Assembly: GCA_034437075.1 (NCBI GenBank)
Contig: DAOTVD010000130.1
Location: 1 to 27,260, forward strand
From: DAOTVD01 sp034437075
GTDB taxonomy: Bacteria > Chloroflexota > Anaerolineae > Aggregatilineales > J027
DNA length: 27,260 nucleotides
Reading direction: 5' to 3'
Shown: positions 7,561-16,053 of the stretch, piece by piece
Layout of the letters: each line of letters opens with the position of its first letter
Position numbering within the stretch: the first letter of the stretch is position 1
Program-made: the position numbers and the translations under genes
Notes under the pieces: model-generated
Seen by the model: the letters and a program-made list of their open reading frames with translations, nothing else
What the model was told of the DNA's origin: nothing
Databases searched by the model: none

Positions 7561-8886
7561 ATGGCAGATACTATTGTGATCAAAAATGCCGATATTGTCA
7601 CGCTGGATAGTGCTGGAACCATCCAGCGCGCCACAGATATGGCAATTACGGAGGGCCGTATCGCCGCCATTGGTGATGTCGATGCCTCGGAGGCTGACGA
7701 ACTCATCGACGCGACTGGCTGTGTCGTGATGCCTGGTTTCTTTAACACACACTCCCACGCGGCTATGAGCTTGGTGCGCGGTTGGGCTGAGGATTTGCCC
7801 TTTCCGCGCTGGCTGAATGAAAAAATTTGGGTCGCCGAGAGCGCGCTCACCAGTGATGATGTCTATTGGGGCGCGCTGCTCGCCGCCGCCGAGATGATCC
7901 GCAGTGGCACCGTGGCCTTTAACGACCACTATTTTTATATGAATCGCGTGGCCGAAGCCGTCGGCCAAAGTGGCCTGCGCGCCATGTTGACCCAATGCGT
8001 CTTTGGCATCGGTGAGGATAAAGAAATCGGCGGCGGGCTAGATGCCGCGCTGAACTTTATCAACGAACATGACGGCGCGCACGAAGGACGCATCCGCACC
8101 GCCTTGGGGCCACATTCGCCGTACATCTGCCCGCCGGACTTTCTGCGCGAGATCGCGCGCCTGGCCGAGGAACTGGACCAGCCCGTACATATTCATCTTT
8201 CCGAAACGCAAGAGCAAATCGACGTTTCGCGCGAGAAATATGGCAAAACACCCACCGAGCACCTATATGATTTGGGGATTTTCGCGGGCCGCGCCATCGC
8301 CGCGCACGGGTTAGCCCTGACTGACGACGATTTGCGCATCCTGGCGGAGAACGATGTCGTCATCGCGCGCACGCCCATCACCTATATGAAGCTGGCCATG
8401 CCCATGAATCAGATCACCGACTTGCAAGCGGCGGGGATTACCGTCACGCTGGGCAGCGATGGGCCAGGCTCGAATAACGACATGGACATGTTCGCGGTGA
8501 TGCGCCAGGCTACGTTGCTCGAAAAATACCTGGGGGTTGACCCAGAACGCTTGGCGGGGGATTTACCCCTGCGCATGGCTACGCAATACGGCGCACGCGC
8601 GCTAGGTTTTATAAATAGTGGCGTGATAGAGGTTGGGGCAACGGCGGATGTCATCGTCGTAGACTTCAACGCTCCGCATCTTTACCCCCGGCACGATCTT
8701 GTCGCGCATCTGGTGCACAGTGCCAAGGCCGGGGATGTCCGTCACACAATCGTAGACGGCAAAGTGCTCATGCGTGACCGTCAATTGCTGACGCTTGATT
8801 TGCCGGAGATTTTGCGCCAGGCCGAAGCGCATGCTTTTCGCATGGTCGGCGCGGATATGCAGCAAGTGCGCAACTACAGCGGCTAA
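7561..8886 (+). CDS. Amidohydrolase, probable 5'-methylthioadenosine/S-adenosylhomocysteine deaminase family
   Basis: This encodes a 441-residue metal-dependent hydrolase of the TRZ/ATZ/MtaD branch of the amidohydrolase superfamily. Metal and catalytic residues are visible: His64 and His66 in NTHSHAAMS, His212 and Glu215 in HIHLSETQ, His249 in AAHGLALT and Asp300 in LGSDGPGSNNDMDM. The NTHSHAAM, LSETQ and GSDGP-NN motifs are those of MTA/SAH deaminases, which deaminate S-adenosylhomocysteine to S-inosylhomocysteine. The segment that usually reads HCPxSNMKLASG is here RTPITYMKLAMPMN, so the substrate could differ (other aminopurines or chlorotriazine-like compounds). It is flanked by convergent and divergent genes and appears monocistronic. 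Its stop is 15 bases from the convergent coiled-coil gene. Confidence 0.5.
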   Translation: MADTIVIKNADIVTLDSAGTIQRATDMAITEGRIAAIGDVDASEADELIDATGCVVMPGFFNTHSHAAMSLVRGWAEDLPFPRWLNEKIWVAESALTSDDVYWGALLAAAEMIRSGTVAFNDHYFYMNRVAEAVGQSGLRAMLTQCVFGIGEDKEIGGGLDAALNFINEHDGAHEGRIRTALGPHSPYICPPDFLREIARLAEELDQPVHIHLSETQEQIDVSREKYGKTPTEHLYDLGIFAGRAIAAHGLALTDDDLRILAENDVVIARTPITYMKLAMPMNQITDLQAAGITVTLGSDGPGSNNDMDMFAVMRQATLLEKYLGVDPERLAGDLPLRMATQYGARALGFINSGVIEVGATADVIVVDFNAPHLYPRHDLVAHLVHSAKAGDVRHTIVDGKVLMRDRQLLTLDLPEILRQAEAHAFRMVGADMQQVRNYSG

Positions 8887-8901
8887 CGTGCCTTAGCGCT
8901 A

Positions 8902-9480
8902 CTAGCTATCTCCATGCTGCTGGTTGCCCATATCCACCGACACTTCCTCGCGCTTATGAATGGGCATGGTCGCAGGCGCTTGAGGCGTCGGAGGTTGGGC
9001 GGCTTGCTGACTCAGGCGGATGTGTTGCGCGGCTTCGCGGTCTTGCATCACTTTAGTGATACCGTTGCGCACGACGGTCAGCGTGCGTAGCAGATGACTT
9101 TCGAGCTCGCGCAGCACTTCCACCACATAATCGTCGGCGTCCTGGCGAATCTGGTCGCCTTCGACCTGCGCTTGCTGGATGATGTTATTGGCGCGGTGCT
9201 GGGCAGCAGCCACGATGGCATCCCGATTGAGCATATCGTCGCGCTGTTGCTTGGCATGGTTCACCACGCGAGAGGCTTCTTCGTTGGCCTGGGCTAGCAT
9301 CTTGTCGCGCTGATTCACCAGGCGCGAAGCCGCTTCGATCTGGTCGGGAATAGCAATGCGCATTTGGTCAATAATGCTTAGCGCGCTTTCTTCATCAATG
9401 ATGGTATATTTCCCCATTGGAATATGCCGGCCTTCATCGATGAGGTCTTCAAGTTGATCGATGAGATGTTGGATGTCCAT
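8902..9480 (-). CDS. DivIVA / F-type ATPase b-subunit-like coiled-coil protein
   Basis: This encodes a 192-residue soluble, mostly helical protein. Residues about 1-45 contain a short conserved head (LIDQLEDLIDEG, then IIDEESALSIIDQMR). Residues about 46-150 form a long charged Ala/Gln/Arg/Glu-rich region with heptad character, predicted to be coiled coil. The last 35 residues are Pro/Gln-rich and disordered (QQAAQPPTPQAP). Such proteins are often labelled DivIVA-like or ATP synthase b-like because of composition; a real role in cell division or envelope growth is not shown by sequence. It is the last gene of the minus-strand run, 23 bases after coaD. No signal peptide or membrane helix is seen. 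Confidence 0.5.
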   Translation of the reverse strand: MDIQHLIDQLEDLIDEGRHIPMGKYTIIDEESALSIIDQMRIAIPDQIEAASRLVNQRDKMLAQANEEASRVVNHAKQQRDDMLNRDAIVAAAQHRANNIIQQAQVEGDQIRQDADDYVVEVLRELESHLLRTLTVVRNGITKVMQDREAAQHIRLSQQAAQPPTPQAPATMPIHKREEVSVDMGNQQHGDS

Positions 9481-9503
9481 AAGACGGTCGCCTTTTCTGT
9501 CTT

Positions 9504-9995
9504 CTATTCCTGCGCGAAACGGTGAATCAACGCCATTTCGACGTGTGGTGGCACAAAGGTTGATACATCTCCCCCTAGGGAGGCGATCTCGCGAACAGTG
9601 CTCGAACTGATGTGTATCGTTTCTTCGCTCGCGATGAAGCTCACCACTTCGATGTCGGGGGCCAAGCGATGATTGGCCAACGCCATCCGAAACTCAAATT
9701 CGAAATCCGAGAATACGCGCAAACCACGCACGATACAAAATGCACCCACGGATTTTACATAGTTTACTGTTAATCCTGAAAATGTTGCAACTCGGACATT
9801 ATCTAAACCACTTTTTTCGATGCTATTATGCACTAATTGGGTGCGTTCATCGATGCTAAAGAGTTGCGGCTTGTTCGGTTTATCATATATAGCCACGACG
9901 ACTTCATCAAACACGCGCGCCGCGCGCTGGATGATGTCGATATGGCCATTATGCACCGGGTTGAACGAACCAGGGTACACAGCACGTCGAATCAT
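9504..9995 (-). CDS. coaD: Phosphopantetheine adenylyltransferase
   Basis: This 163-residue enzyme transfers AMP from ATP to 4'-phosphopantetheine, the penultimate step of coenzyme A synthesis. The nucleotidyltransferase signature HxGH is at residues 15-18 (YPGSFNPVHNGHID), RGLRVFSDFEFE is the substrate loop, and ISSSTVREIA is the second nucleotide-binding motif. The length is standard for the hexameric bacterial enzyme. An AGGAG lies about 10 bases before the ATG. Only 13 bases separate it from the recG stop, so the two are probably co-transcribed. rsmD, a frequent neighbour of coaD in bacteria, is absent here. Confidence 0.5.
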   Translation of the reverse strand: MIRRAVYPGSFNPVHNGHIDIIQRAARVFDEVVVAIYDKPNKPQLFSIDERTQLVHNSIEKSGLDNVRVATFSGLTVNYVKSVGAFCIVRGLRVFSDFEFEFRMALANHRLAPDIEVVSFIASEETIHISSSTVREIASLGGDVSTFVPPHVEMALIHRFAQE

Positions 9996-10008
9996 GACGG
10001 AGAGACTC

Positions 10009-12531
10009 CTAGCTTAGGTCCGTGCGCATGTCCGCTGGGGCCATAACAAAGCGCGCCAGCAGGGCATGTTCGGGCAGGTCGAGGTATGGGTCTTCGGCGT
10101 TGATGGCTTTGGCTTCGTGCTGTGCGAGCTCCACCAGGCGCATGTCCATTTGTTCGGGCAGGCGGATTTTGCCCGCGCCGCTCTGGCGCACGCCCAGCAA
10201 ATCGCCCGCGCCGCGCTGTTGCCAATCCAGTTCGGCCAGTTTGAAGCCATCCGTGGTATCTTCCATGGCTTGCAAGCGCTCGGTCACTTCGCCCGCGATG
10301 AGCATACAGTATGACTTCTCGGCGCCCCGGCCCACGCGGCCCCGCAATTGGTGCAACTGGGCCAGGCCGAAGCGCTCGGCGTTTTCCACGATGATAGCCG
10401 TCGCGTTGGGGACATCCACGCCCACTTCAATGACCGTGGTGGCCACCAATACATCGATCTCACCCGCCGCGAAACGGGCCATGATGGCGTCTTTTTCGGC
10501 GGGTTTCATGCGCCCGTGGATCAACCCAACCGTATGTTTCAGGTAAACATGCTGGCTGAGGTCTTCGTAGCCTTCTTCCGCCGAGAGCGCCGGGTTATCG
10601 TCGGAGGCTTCTACCAGGGGGAAGATGACATAGGCTTGTTGGCCGCGCGCCAAGACGTTTTGCTCGATAAACAGGTGCACGCGCGTGCGTTCGTTCGGCG
10701 GGATGACGCGCGTCTGAATGGGCGTGCGTCCAGGCGGCATTTCGTCCAGGATGCTTAAATCTAGGTCGGCAAATAGCGTCAGGGCCATGGTGCGCGGGAT
10801 GGGCGTGGCGGTCATCACCAGAATATGCGGATTGGTGCCTTTGCCGCGTAGCGCGCCGCGTTGTTGCACGCCAAAGCGCTGTTGTTCGTCAATGACCGCT
10901 ACGGCCAGGTCATCGAACGCGACGCCTTCTTGAATCAGCGCTTGGGTGCCCACCAGAACGCGCACCGTGCCCGCCGCCATCCCTTCTAACACCGCGCGCC
11001 GCTCGCCTGCCGAAACTGTGCTGGAGAGCAAGCCAATGTCATCCGGCGATAAGCCGGGGATCGTATCGAACAGCGCACGCAAGTTCTGGTAATGTTGCTC
11101 CGCCAGGATGGTCGTGGGGGCCATTAGCGCGGCTTGCTTGCCATTGACGACCGCCGCTGCCAGCGTCGCCACGGCAACGACTGTTTTACCCGCGCCGACA
11201 TCGCCCTGCAAAAGCCGGTTCATGGGGACATCTCTCGCTAGGTCGGCGTAAATATCCTGAATAGCCCGTTCTTGGGCGCCCGTCAACGCGAAGGGCAGCG
11301 CCTCCTGAAAGGCCGCGCGCCAGTCGTCATCTACAGTTAGGGGGATGCCGGGCTGCGCTTGCCACTCGACCCGGTTGCGCAAAACGCCCAATTGCAAAAA
11401 GAGCAATTCGTCAAAGGCCAGGCGCTCACGCGCATAGCCCAGATACTCCCACCGTTCGGGGAAGTGAATCTGACGCAAGGCCCAGCCCAGATTCACAAGG
11501 TCGGTGCGGTCTAGCACCGGGTCGGGCAGATATTCCGGGATTTTCTCGGCCCAACTTTGCACGGCTTTGTACATCAACCGGCGCATGGTGCGCGCGCTGA
11601 TGCCTTTCGTCAGCGGGTAAATGGGCACGATACCGCCCGCTTGCAAGCTGTTTTGGTCAATGGGTTCCCATACGGGGTTGATGAGCTCGACCTTACCCAG
11701 ATAGAGCGATGTTTTGCCATGCAAGGTCAACTGCATGCCCTCTTTGAGTTGGCGCTTGAGCCAGGGCTGGTTAAAGAACTTCGCGCTGACCTGGCCGGTG
11801 CCGTCTTGCAACTGCACGATGAGATAGGGCTTGCGGCCCGGCGTGCGGCGTTCGATGATCTCGCGCACTGTGGCAATTAGCGTGTAGGTTTGGTGGGGCG
11901 CTAGCTTACTCAGCGGCACCATTTGGGTGTAATCGTCATAGCGCCGGGGGAACAGGTACAGCAAATCTCCGATGGTTTCTATGCCCAAGCGGGCGAGCTT
12001 TTCGGCCATTTTGTCCCCCACGCCAGAAAGTTTCGTGGCGGGCGCTTTCAGTTGCTCGATGCGCCCAACAGCCTCGTCTAACGAGAGGTCAGGCCGTCTG
12101 CTACGGCGCCGGGGTTTGGGCTTGGGGCGGTCATCCCCGCGTTTGCCCCGTTGGCTTGTGCCTCGTTCAGATTGTTCGCGCCATTGCTCCGCGCACCGCG
12201 ATGACGCGCCGCGCGGCGGTGGCTCGGGCTGGTCGAGCACATCGGGCAACGGTACTTCATATTCCGCGCGAACGCTGGTGCGTTGGGTCATGCGCTCGAA
12301 CATGTATTTGGCTAGGTCGGCGCGTTGAGCCGGTTTGGCGGCGTAATCTTCAATCACCAGCAAGATTTCATCCACCAGCGCGAGTTGTTCGGGCTTGCGG
12401 AATTCCGCGCGCGCATTCTGGGCCCATTGTGGCGCGTAGCTTTCGATGCCGCCGATGACGGCTTTGTTGTTGTAGTTATTCTTTTTCTCAAGCCGCAGGA
12501 TTTTAATCAGATTTTCCAGGGCAGAGGGCAT
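10009..12531 (-). CDS. recG: ATP-dependent DNA helicase RecG, long N-terminal form
   Basis: This 840-residue branched-DNA helicase remodels stalled replication forks and Holliday junctions. The canonical RecG core begins near residue 168 (KLSGVGDKMAEKLARLGI), followed by the OB-fold wedge domain (about 210-290). The helicase motifs are Walker A GDVGAGKT (443-450), DEQQRFG (548-554; the usual form is DEQHRFG), TATPIPRT (574-581), and later VGVDVPNA and HQLRGRVGRG. The first 167 residues are extra compared with the roughly 690-residue E. coli protein: a helical segment (1-95), then a Pro/Arg/Ser-rich basic linker (about 100-147, with KPKPRRRSRRP). AAGGA lies 10 bases before the ATG. It is preceded by degV and followed by coaD. 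Confidence 0.5.
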   Translation of the reverse strand: MPSALENLIKILRLEKKNNYNNKAVIGGIESYAPQWAQNARAEFRKPEQLALVDEILLVIEDYAAKPAQRADLAKYMFERMTQRTSVRAEYEVPLPDVLDQPEPPPRGASSRCAEQWREQSERGTSQRGKRGDDRPKPKPRRRSRRPDLSLDEAVGRIEQLKAPATKLSGVGDKMAEKLARLGIETIGDLLYLFPRRYDDYTQMVPLSKLAPHQTYTLIATVREIIERRTPGRKPYLIVQLQDGTGQVSAKFFNQPWLKRQLKEGMQLTLHGKTSLYLGKVELINPVWEPIDQNSLQAGGIVPIYPLTKGISARTMRRLMYKAVQSWAEKIPEYLPDPVLDRTDLVNLGWALRQIHFPERWEYLGYARERLAFDELLFLQLGVLRNRVEWQAQPGIPLTVDDDWRAAFQEALPFALTGAQERAIQDIYADLARDVPMNRLLQGDVGAGKTVVAVATLAAAVVNGKQAALMAPTTILAEQHYQNLRALFDTIPGLSPDDIGLLSSTVSAGERRAVLEGMAAGTVRVLVGTQALIQEGVAFDDLAVAVIDEQQRFGVQQRGALRGKGTNPHILVMTATPIPRTMALTLFADLDLSILDEMPPGRTPIQTRVIPPNERTRVHLFIEQNVLARGQQAYVIFPLVEASDDNPALSAEEGYEDLSQHVYLKHTVGLIHGRMKPAEKDAIMARFAAGEIDVLVATTVIEVGVDVPNATAIIVENAERFGLAQLHQLRGRVGRGAEKSYCMLIAGEVTERLQAMEDTTDGFKLAELDWQQRGAGDLLGVRQSGAGKIRLPEQMDMRLVELAQHEAKAINAEDPYLDLPEHALLARFVMAPADMRTDLS

Positions 12532-12570
12532 GGCGTGTTTATCCTTTATCGTGCCGGATTGTGCACCATT

Positions 12571-13434
12571 CTACTGAGCTTTGCGCACCATCGCTATTCC
12601 GACCCCCCCAGGGCCAAAATTCGCGCCAATGGCCGGGGTCACGATTGTGGTGACACAATCTGCGGGTAGCAGGTCGCCCAGGGCGGCTTGCAGGGCGGCT
12701 TCCAGGGCGGCGGCCCCTTCGGGATAGCCCGTATGCAGGATCGCAACGCTTTCTAGTGGGGCATAATCGCGCGCCATATCCACCAACTTGGGGATAATCT
12801 TTTTCTCGGTGCGCACCCGCCCCGCGCGGGTCACTTCTCCGTTGAGCACGCGCACAAAAGGCTTAATCTGCAAGACATCGCCAACGCCAGCAACCATACT
12901 ATTGACGCGCCCACTACGCCGCAGATATTCCATTGTGCTGGGTACGGTGATGAGATCAACCCGCGCTTTGATGGACTCAAACGCATCGAGTACGCCTTGG
13001 TAGTCCGCGCCGGCAGCAATGGCACGCGCCGCACCGACCACGCACCAACCGCTTCCCATTGAAAGCGAACCTGTATCCAACACGGTGACTTTATCTTCGC
13101 CTACTTCGCGCGCGGCAATCCGGCTGCTCTCGACCATCGCGCTGACGCCTTTAGTGGTATGAATTGAGAAAACATGCTCCGCGCCTTCGTCTTCGAGCAA
13201 ATGCCGCATGGCCTTTTCGGCTTCGCCGGGGCTATAGGCGGCGGTGGTGGGCAAAAGCTCTGCTTTGGCTAAGCGTTCGTAGAAGTCAGTTTTGGTGATG
13301 GCAACGCCGTCATCGGGCACGCTTTCCGCCGCGCTAAAGTTGATGTAAGCCGGTAAGACGATCATGCGATATTGTGCTACCAATTCGGCAGGCACATCGC
13401 TCGGGCTATCTGTGATGATACGAAAGTTTGGCAT
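12571..13434 (-). CDS. DegV family protein, probable FakB-type fatty-acid-binding subunit
   Basis: This encodes a 287-residue cytosolic two-domain DegV protein. Family features are the N-terminal ITDSPSDVP, VLPAYINF, the binding-site strand PTTAAYSPGE, IHTTKGVSAM, VLDTGSLSMGSGW, the linker EYLRRSGRVNS, LQIKPFVRVLNGEV, RVRTEKK and the C-terminal GANFGPGGVGIAM. In characterised members (S. aureus FakB1/B2) DegV proteins bind a fatty acid and present it to FakA for phosphorylation. That role is inferred here because fakA lies two genes upstream. AGGAG lies six bases before the ATG, and a candidate promoter sits in the 59-base gap upstream, so it may be expressed separately with recG. Confidence 0.5.
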   Translation of the reverse strand: MPNFRIITDSPSDVPAELVAQYRMIVLPAYINFSAAESVPDDGVAITKTDFYERLAKAELLPTTAAYSPGEAEKAMRHLLEDEGAEHVFSIHTTKGVSAMVESSRIAAREVGEDKVTVLDTGSLSMGSGWCVVGAARAIAAGADYQGVLDAFESIKARVDLITVPSTMEYLRRSGRVNSMVAGVGDVLQIKPFVRVLNGEVTRAGRVRTEKKIIPKLVDMARDYAPLESVAILHTGYPEGAAALEAALQAALGDLLPADCVTTIVTPAIGANFGPGGVGIAMVRKAQ

Positions 13435-13455
13435 ATGAGGCTCCTATTCTTCAGC

Positions 13456-13486
13456 ATTGTATCGTTAATGATGTGATGGATGTTAA
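13456..13486 (-). promoter_or_regulatory. Candidate internal promoter before the second degV
   Basis: On the minus strand TTAACA (13486-13481; five of six matches to TTGACA) and TACAAT (13461-13456; five of six matches to TATAAT) are separated by 19 bases, slightly longer than ideal. Transcription would begin near 13449, about 15 bases before the start at 13434, leaving room for the AGGAG site. This would allow degV-recG-coaD expression independent of fakA. Confidence 0.5.
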
Positions 13487-13493
13487 GTTAGGC

Positions 13494-14348
13494 TCATTCG
13501 CTTTCTAAAATGACGATCCCGGTAGCGTCTGGCCCCAGATAATGCGCCAACATGCTGCCATAGAGAATCACCGGATAAGATTGCTGCCCGATTTCGGTAT
13601 TCAGCCGATCTTGTAAAAGGCGTATTGTATCAGATGTAAAGGGTGAGTTCTTCAAGATAACGAGTTTATCGATAGAACCAAATTCCGAGACGAACTCAAC
13701 GAGTTTATCTACTGCCTGGGCCCGGTTGCGTACTTTTTCCATGGTCATCAGTTGCCCTTCCTCTATGGTGATGAAGGGTTTAATGCCCAGCATTGTCCCC
13801 AAGATGGCTTGTGCCTCGCCCAATAGCGCGTGTCGCTGGATTGTATCTAGGGTATCGACAAAAAACACGCTATAGGTGCGCGCAATGGCCCCGCGTAATA
13901 CGCGCACCGCGTCTTCTAGGCTGGTGATGGTTTCGGCGATTTGCCCGGCCACTTCGGCCAAGAGCGACAGCCCAGCGGAGGTCGTCTGGGTATCGAGCAC
14001 GGCGATGTCGTAGCGGCCTAAGAGTTGGTCTGCGGCAGCCTTGGCGTTGTCGTATGAGGCGCTAAGGGCGCGCGAAGGATGCAACGAAATGACCTTATGG
14101 TTTTCGGCGCACAGTCTTTGGTAAATGTCGGCAAAACGTTCGGTGCTGGGCGCGCTGATGCTCGGCGAAACACCATCCAACGCGCTCCATTTTTGGAATA
14201 ATGATGCGGGCGAGAGTTCCTCGTAATCCCAAAATTGCTCACTCCCCAACGTGACGCGCTGCGGGACGACCGTCAGTTGGTAGCGTTCGACAAGCTGCGG
14301 CGTGTGGAAATCGGCAGCGCTATCCACCACAATGCGTAGACGACTCAC
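13494..14348 (-). CDS. Divergent DegV family protein, second FakB-like subunit
   Basis: This encodes about 284 residues. It shows the DegV outline (RIVVDSAADF at the N-terminus, LTVVPQRVTLG, ISLHPSRALSAS, VLDTQTTSAG, LGIKPFITIEEGQL, KVRNRAQA, HYLGPDATGIVI) but is clearly diverged from the neighbouring copy. The linker normally rich in basic and Gly residues (L-R-x-G-G-R) reads TIQRHALLG. The start is uncertain: GTG 14348 gives the compact N-terminus MSRLRIVVDS and follows the fakA stop by four bases, while an in-frame TTG at 14360 would overlap fakA by eight bases. Immediate linkage to fakA supports a lipid-presenting role with a different acyl preference from the other copy; this is inference. 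Confidence 0.5.
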   Translation of the reverse strand: MSRLRIVVDSAADFHTPQLVERYQLTVVPQRVTLGSEQFWDYEELSPASLFQKWSALDGVSPSISAPSTERFADIYQRLCAENHKVISLHPSRALSASYDNAKAAADQLLGRYDIAVLDTQTTSAGLSLLAEVAGQIAETITSLEDAVRVLRGAIARTYSVFFVDTLDTIQRHALLGEAQAILGTMLGIKPFITIEEGQLMTMEKVRNRAQAVDKLVEFVSEFGSIDKLVILKNSPFTSDTIRLLQDRLNTEIGQQSYPVILYGSMLAHYLGPDATGIVILESE

Positions 14349-14352
14349 GGCC

Positions 14353-16032
14353 CTATTCAATGCTCAGAATGTATTGGTAATGGGGTTGGCCGCCGTAAAC
14401 GGGCTCGAAATCCAGCGCGCCATAACGGGCCGACAATTGTTCGAGCACTTCGTTAGCTTGTTGGCGCGACACCTCAGCCCCGTAATAGATCGTCACGAGT
14501 TCATAATCATCTAGGTCGAGTGCCTCAAGCAAGGTGAACAAAACCGAGAGCGTATCATCGGCGGCATGGCGCAATTGCCCATCAATTAGCCCGATAATCT
14601 GGCCATCGCGCACAGCTACGCCATCTAGTTCCACACTGCGCGTGGCGGTGGTTACTTCGCAGGTCACGACGCCATCTTTGGCATCGTCCATGTCTTCGAA
14701 CACCATATCCGGGTTGGCGTCGGGCTGATACGCGACCATCGCAGCGACGCCCTGCGGAAACGTGCGGGTTGGCAACACCCGCAGGGTTTGACCGTCGCTC
14801 ATGCGTGCGGCCTGTTCGGCAGCCAGGATAATGTTCTTGTTATTGGGCAAGATGAACACCATGTCGGTAGGCAATGCTTGCGCCGCCGCCAAGATTTCCT
14901 CGGTGCTGGGGTTGTTGGTTTGCCCGCCGTCGATAATCTGCGCCGCGCCCAGGTCGGCCAATACGCGCGCCAATCCGCGCCCCGGCGCGACGGCGATCAC
15001 GCCAATCTCGCCCGGCTTAATGGGCTGAAGCGTGACCTCAATATCGTCTTCGCGCTGCCCCCGAGCCGCGAGCAGGGCCTCGTACTGTAATTGCATATTT
15101 TCTACGACGACATCATCCAGCGCGCCCAGGCGCACGCCATAGGCCAATGGTTGGCTGGGGTCGTCCACATGGATATGCACTTTCACGGTGGTCTCACTGC
15201 CGACAATCACGCCCGAGTCGCCCATGGCTTCGATGTCCGTCTTGATCTGCGCGATGTTTAGTCCTTCGCCGCGAATAATGAATTGAACATCGTAATTATA
15301 TTGCTCGTTGGCCAGCATCTCTAAATCGGGTTGGGCTGTATGCAGTTGCACCATAGCCTGGGCAAACGACTCATCAACACTCGGCACGACTTCGAAGCTC
15401 TCGCCGCGCAGATAGCGTAGCATCCCCTCGAAAACATAGACCAGCCCCGTTCCGCCGGAGTCCTGGACGTTGGCTTCGCGCAAAACGGGCAGCATGTCTG
15501 GCGTGCGAGCCACCGCATCCCAACCGCGCGTGACGATACGCTCTAACAAGTCGATCATATCTGCCGTTTCGGTTTGCATGGCCTCCGCTTCTTCGGCAAT
15601 CTCGCGGATGACGGTCAAGATGGTGCCTTCGACTGGGTTTTGCACACCCTGGTAGGCGCGCGTTGCGGCATTGCGCAGCCCAGCTACGCCGCCGGGCAGG
15701 TCGAAGGCGTCATACTCTTGGATGCCCTCTGCAAAGCCGACCCAAATTTGCGACATGATGGTGCCGGAGTTCCCGCGCGAACCCATGATGGCCCCATGCG
15801 CGAGCCGAGCGGCAATATGCGCGGCAGAAGGGCTCATGTCGTCGGCTACTTCGCCATAGGCATTGTTCATCGTCAGCAGCATGTTGGTGCCGGTGTCGCC
15901 ATCCGGCACCGGGAAGACGTTCAAGTCATTCACACGTTGGACGTGTTGTTCTAGCCAGCGCCGTCCGGCATCCGCCAGTGCTTTCAGCGTTTGACCATCG
16001 CAGGTTAGGCAAGGTTGAGGGTAGTCGGTCAT
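14353..16032 (-). CDS. fakA: DAK2-domain kinase, FakA/YloV-type fatty acid kinase catalytic subunit
   Basis: This encodes a 559-residue protein, close to B. subtilis YloV and S. aureus FakA (about 550). The N-terminal Dak2/DhaL-type nucleotide domain has NVFPVPDGDTGTNM (38-51, with metal-binding Asp residues) and GSRGNSGTIMSQ (84-95). A middle domain contains DSGGTGLVYVFEGML. The C-terminal domain has FILPNNKNI and LPTRTFPQG and ends with a DegV-like module. FakA phosphorylates fatty acids bound to FakB, giving acyl-phosphate for phospholipid synthesis. The adjacent asp23-like gene and recG downstream parallel the B. subtilis yloU-yloV to recG region; the two degV genes complete the system. 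The start ATG has only a weak ribosome site 21 bases after the asp23 stop. Confidence 0.5.
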   Translation of the reverse strand: MTDYPQPCLTCDGQTLKALADAGRRWLEQHVQRVNDLNVFPVPDGDTGTNMLLTMNNAYGEVADDMSPSAAHIAARLAHGAIMGSRGNSGTIMSQIWVGFAEGIQEYDAFDLPGGVAGLRNAATRAYQGVQNPVEGTILTVIREIAEEAEAMQTETADMIDLLERIVTRGWDAVARTPDMLPVLREANVQDSGGTGLVYVFEGMLRYLRGESFEVVPSVDESFAQAMVQLHTAQPDLEMLANEQYNYDVQFIIRGEGLNIAQIKTDIEAMGDSGVIVGSETTVKVHIHVDDPSQPLAYGVRLGALDDVVVENMQLQYEALLAARGQREDDIEVTLQPIKPGEIGVIAVAPGRGLARVLADLGAAQIIDGGQTNNPSTEEILAAAQALPTDMVFILPNNKNIILAAEQAARMSDGQTLRVLPTRTFPQGVAAMVAYQPDANPDMVFEDMDDAKDGVVTCEVTTATRSVELDGVAVRDGQIIGLIDGQLRHAADDTLSVLFTLLEALDLDDYELVTIYYGAEVSRQQANEVLEQLSARYGALDFEPVYGGQPHYQYILSIE

Positions 16033-16053
16033 AGTTGCGATTACTCATTTTTG

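Noticed and set aside
7510..7995. N-terminal extension of mutY to 531 residues
   Set aside because: It lies antisense to the amidohydrolase gene, has no family similarity, and ATG 7509 has a good ribosome site and a normal MutY N-terminus.
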